This document shows, in pieces, positions 1-5,504 of a stretch of 5,504 nt of DNA. The stretch covers positions 1-5,504 of the forward strand of contig DKGK01000040.1 in NCBI GenBank assembly GCA_002453265.1, written 5' to 3'. Both the position numbers and the translations under genes were made by a program. Source of the stretch: Flavobacteriales bacterium UBA6772 (GTDB lineage Bacteria > Bacteroidota > Bacteroidia > Flavobacteriales > UBA7430). How positions within the stretch are numbered: the first letter of the stretch is position 1; the number at the start of each line of letters is the position of its first letter. Under the pieces are notes generated by a model that worked only from the letters and a program-made list of their open reading frames with translations, searched no databases and was not told where the DNA came from.

Positions 1-60
1 GTAGCAATTTTCTTTTGATGAATCTTTGTTTTATCTTTAAGGAAATTATAAGAACTTATA
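1..60 (+). other. AT-rich leader upstream of the first gene
   Basis: This is the only visible upstream sequence of the first gene. An AATCTTTG at 21-28 is one base away from the Bacteroidota -7 element (TAnnTTTG), but no TTTG-type -33 element lies at the right distance, so no promoter is called. AAGGAA at 39-44 lies about 16 bases before the ATG, which is too far for a classical Shine-Dalgarno sequence. The AT-rich bases just before the start codon fit the usual Bacteroidota initiation context. Confidence 0.4.
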
Positions 61-1089
61 ATGAGTGAAAACCATATTTCCAAAAAAAAACCAGCCTATC
101 CAATAAGTCAACCCTTAATGGATTATTTGCGAAAATACTCCAGAGAACTTGAAATTCCAGTTCGGTACCTAGATCTAAAACACTTTTTTACTTCTATTCC
201 ATTAGAAGACAAAGATGGGAATACCACTTTATGGGAAACTGCTATGTATTCGGATTCTGAAATGAAGGAACTAAATCAAGGATTAAAAGAGATTTATTCA
301 ATACTAATATCTGATGGAACCACTCTTATTAACCACCTTTCTGTGGCAAGAATAGATTATTGTTCTTATGGAAATTCTCAGCCTTTTAGAGTTAAAATAA
401 TTAATCAGCTGAATGATAATTACGATTATTTTTATGTTAAAAAAGTAGATGCATCCCGTATTTATGGTTTGGAACTTGAGGATATTTTATCACCCAATAA
501 AATAAATTACCTTGTATATAACGACACTATTATTGAAGAGCATATTGTTGGGATTCCAGGAGACCAGTTTGCAACTGAAAATTTATTCCAAGAAGTTCAC
601 AATGAGGTCCGTTTGGCTAGGGAGTTTGTAAAGTTTAATGAGCGTTGCTTTATTCGTTTATTGGGCGATATGCGTTCATATAACTTTGTGGTTGATATGA
701 CACCAGACTTTGATCAAATACAATATAGAATTAGAGCAATAGATTTTGATCAGCAATGTTTTGAAGGCCGAAAGAATATTTATTTCCCTCAATATTATAA
801 AGAAAATATTCCTTTTGTGAATTTGGCCATGAAATATATGGCTCCAGAAACTATAGAACAATACAAAATAGAAGAAAGAGCTCTAATGGCTAAGAGGTTA
901 CGTGTGTCTAAATATCAAATTAAAAAATTGATGAAAGCGATGGTATGTGAGGAATTATCTAATGATAAACATATTTCATCTTTAAAAAAGGAACTAGCGA
1001 AACACTATAATGAGCCTTCTTTTTTAAAATGTACAAAAATGGGCGAAATCGTTCAGGTTTGTTTAAATAAAGTATATTATCTTCCTTAA
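61..1089 (+). CDS. Hypothetical protein with a kinase/APH-like catalytic core
   Basis: I do not recognise the family by name. The 342-residue product has no signal peptide or membrane segment and should be cytoplasmic. Residues 200-212 read like the catalytic loop of aminoglycoside-phosphotransferase-like kinases: L-L-G-D203-M-R-S-Y-N208-F-V-V, with the D-to-N spacing of five residues seen in H-G-D-x4-N and H-R-D-x4-N loops. A second motif, R-A-I-D228-F-D, sits where the metal-binding DFG/DFD would be expected. Candidate partners are the lysine pair K127-K128 in a beta-like stretch (nucleotide-binding lysine) and E159-E160-H-I-V-G (hinge-like). The usual loop histidine is replaced by leucine (L201). 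The C-terminal part (about 263-316) is Lys/Glu-rich and probably helical. The start is the first ATG of the frame and has no strong ribosome site. The gene ends 96 bp before the secreted-protein operon and is probably transcribed separately. The kinase assignment is inference from motifs; the substrate is unknown. Confidence 0.85.
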   Translation: MSENHISKKKPAYPISQPLMDYLRKYSRELEIPVRYLDLKHFFTSIPLEDKDGNTTLWETAMYSDSEMKELNQGLKEIYSILISDGTTLINHLSVARIDYCSYGNSQPFRVKIINQLNDNYDYFYVKKVDASRIYGLELEDILSPNKINYLVYNDTIIEEHIVGIPGDQFATENLFQEVHNEVRLAREFVKFNERCFIRLLGDMRSYNFVVDMTPDFDQIQYRIRAIDFDQQCFEGRKNIYFPQYYKENIPFVNLAMKYMAPETIEQYKIEERALMAKRLRVSKYQIKKLMKAMVCEELSNDKHISSLKKELAKHYNEPSFLKCTKMGEIVQVCLNKVYYLP

Positions 1090-1185
1090 TATCAGTAGGA
1101 TGTGTTATTTTTTTTATTTATGAAATAATTAATCAAAGTACTTTGTCTAAATAAAGATAAATCATCTTCAAACAAATAACCGATT
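1090..1185 (+). promoter_or_regulatory. Probable promoter region of the secreted-protein operon
   Basis: This is the only gap in the window long enough to hold a promoter for the three genes downstream. It contains an 8-T run at 1108-1115 and a perfect palindrome at 1134-1145. The right half of the palindrome gives TACTTTG at 1139-1145, one base short of the TAnnTTTG -7 consensus. TTTG at 1142-1145 could instead act as a -33 element, but no good -7 match lies about 19 bases further on. The exact promoter is therefore not assigned. No GC-rich hairpin marks a terminator for the upstream gene. Confidence 0.45.
1134..1145. promoter_or_regulatory. Perfect 12-bp palindrome CAAAGTACTTTG, possible operator
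   Basis: CAAAGTACTTTG equals its own reverse complement over all 12 bases; the flanking bases (T on both sides) do not extend the symmetry. It lies 40 bp before the start codon of the ASST-like gene, in the only plausible promoter gap. A dimeric regulator could bind here, and one half also resembles a Bacteroidota -7 element. The symmetry is directly visible; the regulatory role is inference, and chance occurrence in AT-rich DNA is possible. Confidence 0.35.
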
Positions 1186-2721
1186 ATGAAAAAACATATT
1201 TTATCCTTTATTTTAGCTCTTTCTTTTTTGAGCTTACATGCTCAAAATTCTACAGAATTTGATGGCTATGCATTATACAATCAGCAAAATGAAAATACAG
1301 TATACTTAATAGACAAATACGGTCAGATTGCACATACATGGAACTGTGATTTAGCTTGTAACTATACTGTTTTGTTAAAGAATAATGGAAATATTGTACG
1401 AGGTGCAAAAAATCCAGACAACAATTTAGATGGTGCTGCTCAAGGTGGGGTTGTTCAAGAAATAGCTCCCGATGGAACTGTAGTTTGGGAATTTACTTAT
1501 TCTAGTAGTACCTATCTTTCTCATCACGATATCACTATCGTAAACGATAATGTATTACTTACAGCCTGGGAAGTGAAGACAAATTCAGAATTAACACAAG
1601 CTGGTTATGATGATGCCTCGGATGATAAATGGCCTACTCATTTTGTGGAAGTCTCAAACAATGGTGCTGGAGGTGGAGAAATAGTTTGGGAATGGCATCT
1701 TTGGGATCATATGATCCAAGACCATGATTCAAACAAAGATAACTTTGGTGTTATTGCTGACCATCCAGAATTAATAAATATTAATATGTTGCCTGAAATG
1801 GGGGGAGGTCCTGGACCAGGAGGGAATAGTGGAGACTGGTTTCACGTAAACGGTGTAAATTATAATGCAGATTTAGATCAAATTGCTTTTTCTTCTCGTC
1901 ACGCTAGCGAAGTCTATATTATAGATCACAGTACTACATCTGGAGAAGCAGCGACACATTTAGGTGGAAACTCTAATCAAGGTGGAGATTTATTATATCG
2001 CTGGGGGAATCCATCTAACTATGGTGCTCCAGGTTCTCAAGAAATAGCTTCTGCTGTCCACGATGTACGCTGGATTACAAACGACGGAAGATCTAATGGT
2101 GGCTTTTTACAATTTTACAATAACAATGGTGGCGGAAGTTCTACTTCTACAGTTGATGCTATTGAAACTCCCTTAGATGGATTTAATTACGATTTAGTTC
2201 CTGGTCAAGCTTACGAACCTAGTTCAGCAGATTGGAGTCATACTTGTGAGGGATATGCTAGCGGGCAATCTTCTCAAAACAGAATGAGTAATGGAAATGT
2301 ATTTGTAAATATGTCTGCTGGACAAGGTGGTTCTGGTTATATGTATGAAGCAGATTCTGTAGGTAATGTTGTTTGGATGTTTAACGCTGGAGGAACTCCA
2401 AAAGCATTTAGATATGAGTGTAAGGATCTTGGTATAATTGCGCTTTTAAATAATCCTTGCGAAATTGATGAGACTGCTATTACTGAAAATCCATTAGCTC
2501 ATTTACAAATTGCTCCAAATCCTTCAAATGGAGTTTTTAATATTAGTGGTATAGAATCTAAAGACTTTACTATTACTATTGCTAATGCGTTTGGACAAAG
2601 AATAAAAGTTCAAAAATCGGCTCGAATAGATCTTAGTGATTTTCCAAATGGAATTTATTTTATTCATTATTCCGACGAGAAAGGGCTTTCAACATTAAAA
2701 ACAGTTTCTCTAACAAAATAG
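1186..2721 (+). CDS. Secreted arylsulfotransferase (ASST)-like protein, T9SS sorting domain
   Basis: The 511-residue product resembles the ASST family, beta-propeller enzymes that move sulfate from one phenolic ester to another acceptor through a sulfated histidine. A signal peptide covers residues 1-20 (M-K-K start, hydrophobic core, S-L-H-A-Q end). The propeller region spans about 23-405, with repeated blade-like segments such as V-V-W-E-F (99-103) and I-V-W-E-W (166-170). Candidate active-site residues are H113-H114, H220 in D-W-F-H-V-N (a family-typical motif after a Gly/Pro-rich loop at 206-216), R238-H239, H292 with R296 in V-H-D-V-R-W, and H352 in S-H-T-C-E-G. Cysteines at 54 and 58 could pair in the periplasm or outside. 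Residues 435-511 form a T9SS type A sorting domain (A-P-N-P-S-N-G at 443-449, G-I-Y-F-I at 489-493, L-K-T-V-S-L-T-K end), so export to the surface or medium is expected. It is first in a likely three-gene operon. Catalysis and substrate are not proven, as many Bacteroidota members are uncharacterised. Confidence 0.9.
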   Translation: MKKHILSFILALSFLSLHAQNSTEFDGYALYNQQNENTVYLIDKYGQIAHTWNCDLACNYTVLLKNNGNIVRGAKNPDNNLDGAAQGGVVQEIAPDGTVVWEFTYSSSTYLSHHDITIVNDNVLLTAWEVKTNSELTQAGYDDASDDKWPTHFVEVSNNGAGGGEIVWEWHLWDHMIQDHDSNKDNFGVIADHPELININMLPEMGGGPGPGGNSGDWFHVNGVNYNADLDQIAFSSRHASEVYIIDHSTTSGEAATHLGGNSNQGGDLLYRWGNPSNYGAPGSQEIASAVHDVRWITNDGRSNGGFLQFYNNNGGGSSTSTVDAIETPLDGFNYDLVPGQAYEPSSADWSHTCEGYASGQSSQNRMSNGNVFVNMSAGQGGSGYMYEADSVGNVVWMFNAGGTPKAFRYECKDLGIIALLNNPCEIDETAITENPLAHLQIAPNPSNGVFNISGIESKDFTITIANAFGQRIKVQKSARIDLSDFPNGIYFIHYSDEKGLSTLKTVSLTK

Positions 2722-2724
2722 TAT

Positions 2725-4995
2725 ATGAACCCTAAATCTAAAGGTTTTCTTTTATTACTACTTACTTCATTAAATTGTTTTGCTCAGGAGTCTTTTTATA
2801 AAACTGATGCTATTCGGGAAATAAAAATTTCTTTTTACCAAAGTAATTGGGATGCGGTTTTAGACAGCTTTTATATAAAAGGCGATAAAGAACGACTACT
2901 TGCAGATATACTTATAGATGGGGTGAATTACGATAGTGTTGGCGTACGATATAAGGGTTTTAGCTCAGCTAGTATAAACCGAGTTAAAAACCCTTTTAAT
3001 ATTAAGTTGAACTATACTATTGCAGGTCAAAAACACTTGGGAATAGATAAGTTGAAATTGAGCAATGTTATTCAAGATCCTTCTTTTGTTAGAGAAGTAC
3101 TTTCCTATGAAATTTCTCGACAATACACGCCAGCACCCGAAGCTAATTATGCCAATTTGTTTATTAACGATACACTTATTGGCCTGTATTCTAATATTGA
3201 GGCTGTAAATAAAGAGTTCCTTCATAAGCATTTTAGTTCTACCGATAATGTTTTGGTTAAAGGAAATCCAGAAGAGGTAGATTTATTTGGCGAGAATTCA
3301 AATCTTAGTAACAGTCCTGGTATAGATACGGCCAACTATAATAGGCTGTATTCTATGGAATCGGATTACGGTTGGAGTGAATTGTATGGATTTATCGATA
3401 CGCTAAATGATTACGAGTATGCACTAGAAAAAGTGTTAAATATTGACAGATCTTTGTGGATGCACGCACTCAATTATACTTTGGTTAATTTTGATAGTTA
3501 TATTGGTTATGCTCAAAACTACTATTTGTATCAAGACGATAATGGTTTGTTTAATCCTATTCTTTGGGATTTAAATATGTCTTTTGGTAGTTTCCGATTA
3601 ACAGATGCTTCTATTTATTTTGATGGTTTTTCTGTAGAGCAAGCTAAAACACTAGATCCACTTACGCATTATAATGAGTTTTCTGTATTCGAAAGACCAC
3701 TATTGAGGAAGCTCTTTGAAAATACCAGATATAGAAAAATGTATATGGCTCATATACGAACTATTATAGAAGAGAACTTCCAAAATAATAATTATAAAAA
3801 TAGGGCAGAAGAACTCTATTATTTAATAGATCAGAGTGTGTATACAGATTCCAACAAGTTTTATTCTTATACCGATTTTCAAGATAATATGTATGCTACT
3901 GTTAGCGATTTAATAGACTATCCTGGAATTGTAGATCTTATGGAAGGTCGCTCAGCATATCTTTCTACTTACGATGGATTTCAGGGAGCACCAATTGTAG
4001 ATTCAGTTATTTATTCTCCACTAGAACCAATAGCCGGAGATACGGTACTTATTTCTACCTATATAAATGACGTATCTAATGTGTTGTTAGCATTTAAAGA
4101 AGATGCAGGGAATCTATTTGAAAATATTTTAATGAACGATCAAGGATTGTATGGAGATATTATTTCTGATGATGGTTGGTTTACAGCTCAAATAGTAGCT
4201 ACAGGAGCTCAAATTGATTATTATATTTATGCCGAAAATGATACTGCTGGAGTTTTTGCACCCGTACGTGCTGCTTACGAATATTACACAATTAAGGGGA
4301 GTTTTACCAAAGGAGACATTGTCCTAAACGAATTAATGGCTTCTAATATGAATACTTCACAGGATGAAAATGGCGACTACGACGACTGGATTGAACTATT
4401 TAATACCACAGAATATTCGATTTCTTTAGCAGACTTATATTTAAGTGATGACTTATTGAACCTCACCAAATGGCAAATTCCAACTCAAACAATAGCAGCA
4501 CATGATTATTTAATTATTTGGGCAGATTCTGATGTGTCTCAAAATAGTTTACATGCTAATTTCAAACTTTCATCTGCAGGAGAAATACTTTTTCTAGCAG
4601 ATGCAAATGGACAAATATTAGATTCTGTAAGCTTTACACAACAATTAGAAGATGTCTCTTATGGTAGATATCCAAATGGAATAGGAGTATTTTTACTTTT
4701 AAGTCCTACATTTAATGGAAACAATAATACAGCAGATAGTATTCCTATAAGTTCAAATTTACTTATTGATGTTTTTCCTGTTCCGAGTGCTAAATCGTTT
4801 TATTTATCTATTTCTTCTCAGCAAGAATCTAACTTCGAGCTATTTGATATATTAGGTAAACTTGTTTGTGAAAAAACGATTAATGCTGGAATTACTGCAA
4901 CAGAGATTTCCATTGCCGATTATAAGCCGGGAATTTATTTTGTTACAGTGCGTAACTCAGATCAAGTATCAACCTTAAAAATGGTTAAACTCTAA
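2725..4995 (+). CDS. Secreted CotH-kinase family protein with lamin-tail and T9SS domains
   Basis: This 756-residue protein has a signal peptide (1-21, ending C-F-A-Q). It is followed by a CotH-like domain (about 32-410), an Ig-like beta region (about 422-525), a lamin-tail domain (about 530-640; V-L-N-E-L-M-A-S and D-D-W-I-E-L-F-N are typical) and a T9SS sorting domain (about 677-756). CotH proteins have an atypical protein-kinase fold; Bacillus CotH phosphorylates spore-coat proteins, while secreted bacterial homologues are mostly uncharacterised. Landmarks are V-R-Y-K-G-F-S-S (74-81), K-N-P-F-N-I-K (88-94), N-F-D257-S-Y, Q-N265-Y-Y-L-Y and L-W-D282-L-N-M-S-F-G; D257 and D282 are the candidate catalytic/metal aspartates. 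The sorting motif is atypical: F-P-V-P-S (684-688) replaces the usual Y-P-N-P, but G-I-Y-F-V-T-V (736-742) and the basic end are normal. The ATG lies 3 bp after the preceding stop with no Shine-Dalgarno sequence, suggesting coupled translation. The cysteine in the signal peptide is not in a good lipobox, so a lipoprotein is unlikely. Confidence 0.92.
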   Translation: MNPKSKGFLLLLLTSLNCFAQESFYKTDAIREIKISFYQSNWDAVLDSFYIKGDKERLLADILIDGVNYDSVGVRYKGFSSASINRVKNPFNIKLNYTIAGQKHLGIDKLKLSNVIQDPSFVREVLSYEISRQYTPAPEANYANLFINDTLIGLYSNIEAVNKEFLHKHFSSTDNVLVKGNPEEVDLFGENSNLSNSPGIDTANYNRLYSMESDYGWSELYGFIDTLNDYEYALEKVLNIDRSLWMHALNYTLVNFDSYIGYAQNYYLYQDDNGLFNPILWDLNMSFGSFRLTDASIYFDGFSVEQAKTLDPLTHYNEFSVFERPLLRKLFENTRYRKMYMAHIRTIIEENFQNNNYKNRAEELYYLIDQSVYTDSNKFYSYTDFQDNMYATVSDLIDYPGIVDLMEGRSAYLSTYDGFQGAPIVDSVIYSPLEPIAGDTVLISTYINDVSNVLLAFKEDAGNLFENILMNDQGLYGDIISDDGWFTAQIVATGAQIDYYIYAENDTAGVFAPVRAAYEYYTIKGSFTKGDIVLNELMASNMNTSQDENGDYDDWIELFNTTEYSISLADLYLSDDLLNLTKWQIPTQTIAAHDYLIIWADSDVSQNSLHANFKLSSAGEILFLADANGQILDSVSFTQQLEDVSYGRYPNGIGVFLLLSPTFNGNNNTADSIPISSNLLIDVFPVPSAKSFYLSISSQQESNFELFDILGKLVCEKTINAGITATEISIADYKPGIYFVTVRNSDQVSTLKMVKL

Positions 4996-5006
4996 ACTAT
5001 TTAGTT

Positions 5007-5504
5007 ATGAAAAAAATACAAATTTTAGTAGCTCTAATTTTTTCTAGTAGTCTATTGGCTCAAGAATATACTCATTTTACAGAAACTGAAGGTTTGATAA
5101 ATAATTCAGTAAACTGTTTAACGATAGACTCAGATCAGAATGTTTGGTTTGGTACTAATAATGGAGCTTCCATGTTCGATGGCGAAAATTGGACCTCTTA
5201 TAATACTGCTGAAACTCCGGAACTATTGTCTAATAGTATCACTGCAATTTTCGCTTCTACAATTGGAAGTACTTGGTTTGGGTCTGATTTTGGTATAAGT
5301 GTATTCGATGGCTCATCTTGGCTCCTTTTTACGGAGGCAGATGGTCTTGGTGATGATAGAATTAATAGTATTACAGAAGATGAAAATGGTGTTATTTGGG
5401 TAGGAGAAAAAGATGGAATTAGTAAATACGATGGTACAGAATGGACTTCTTTTGGTACAGATGATGGTTTGCCCTTTGGTGGTGTAAACGAAATTTCTTT
5501 CGAT
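5007..5504 (+). CDS. Secreted propeller-repeat protein (Reg_prop-like), 3' end outside window
   Basis: An open frame runs from the ATG at 5007 to the last base of the window (166 codons, no stop). The product begins with a signal peptide (M-K-K-I-Q, hydrophobic core, L-L-A-Q at 16-19). It continues as tandem repeats of about 41-43 residues. W-F/V-G recurs at 47-49, 90-92 and 131-133, and F/Y-D-G at 57-59, 100-102 and 141-143, each followed by a W-T-S or W-L-L step; a fourth repeat starts near 151. This matches the 'two-component regulator propeller' repeat, which forms beta-propeller blades in sensor kinases and in free-standing secreted proteins of Bacteroidota. The second repeat lacks the usual acidic D-x-x-G turn before its tryptophan (A-S-T-I-G-S-T-W). 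It starts 11 bp after the preceding stop, so it is probably third in the operon. The missing C terminus could hold a T9SS sorting domain or a histidine-kinase module; the soluble signal peptide and the neighbours favour the former. Confidence 0.88.
   Translation, partial: MKKIQILVALIFSSSLLAQEYTHFTETEGLINNSVNCLTIDSDQNVWFGTNNGASMFDGENWTSYNTAETPELLSNSITAIFASTIGSTWFGSDFGISVFDGSSWLLFTEADGLGDDRINSITEDENGVIWVGEKDGISKYDGTEWTSFGTDDGLPFGGVNEISFD

Noticed and set aside
676..861. 61-codon open frame on the minus strand
   Set aside because: It lies wholly inside the kinase-like gene, has no start context or recognisable domain, and its composition reflects the antisense of an AT-rich coding region.
1114..1128. 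TTATTT-ATG-AAATAA hairpin as a terminator for the first gene
   Set aside because: The stem is only 6 A/T pairs, and no T tract follows it on the plus strand (the 8-T run lies before and partly inside it). It is too weak for an intrinsic terminator.
1704..1717. Perfect 14-bp palindrome GGATCATATGATCC
   Set aside because: It lies inside the ASST-like coding region, where it encodes W-D-H-M-I-Q, far from any promoter; the symmetry is probably a coincidence of codons.
2725..2790. Lipoprotein signal for the CotH-like protein (cysteine at residue 18)
   Set aside because: The residues before the cysteine (S-L-N) do not form a good lipobox, and F-A-Q after it fits signal peptidase I cleavage. A C-terminal sorting domain also argues for T9SS export.
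2965..3231. 88-codon open frame on the minus strand
   Set aside because: It is fully antisense to the conserved CotH domain and shows no recognisable protein features.
5007..5504. Hybrid two-component sensor kinase for the truncated gene
   Set aside because: The propeller repeats also occur in such sensors, but no kinase domain is visible, and the neighbouring genes encode T9SS-exported proteins. The question stays open because the gene runs out of the window.

Overview
The window looks like a chromosomal segment from a Bacteroidota bacterium, most likely a flavobacterium. The DNA is visibly AT-rich. Shine-Dalgarno sequences are absent or weak. Three consecutive genes encode exported proteins whose signal peptides end in the 'A-Q' pattern typical of this group, and two of them carry a C-terminal type IX secretion (T9SS) sorting domain (a PNP-like motif, then a beta-rich stretch with G-I-Y-F and a basic end). 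No RNA gene, insertion sequence, CRISPR array or minus-strand gene is supported.

Layout: 1-60 is a short AT-rich leader with no convincing promoter. 61-1089 encodes a 342-residue non-secreted protein of unrecognised family; its centre resembles the catalytic core of the aminoglycoside-phosphotransferase-like/protein-kinase fold (G-D-x4-N, then I-D-F-D). 1090-1185 is a 96-bp gap containing a perfect 12-bp palindrome. 1186-2721 encodes an arylsulfotransferase (ASST)-like beta-propeller protein with a signal peptide and T9SS sorting domain. 2725-4995 encodes a multidomain secreted CotH-kinase-like protein (CotH, Ig-like, lamin-tail and T9SS domains). 5007-5504 is the 5' part of a secreted protein made of 'two-component regulator propeller'-type repeats, cut by the window end.

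The last three genes are separated by only 3 and 11 bp on the same strand and probably form one operon, transcribed from the 1090-1185 gap. All three products should cross the inner membrane by Sec, and at least two should then pass the outer membrane through T9SS. The likely theme is a set of cell-surface or extracellular proteins combining an ASST-like propeller, a CotH-type kinase fold and a second propeller. A shared substrate or pathway is inference only. The upstream kinase-like gene is probably a separate transcription unit, and no functional link to the operon can be shown from this sequence.
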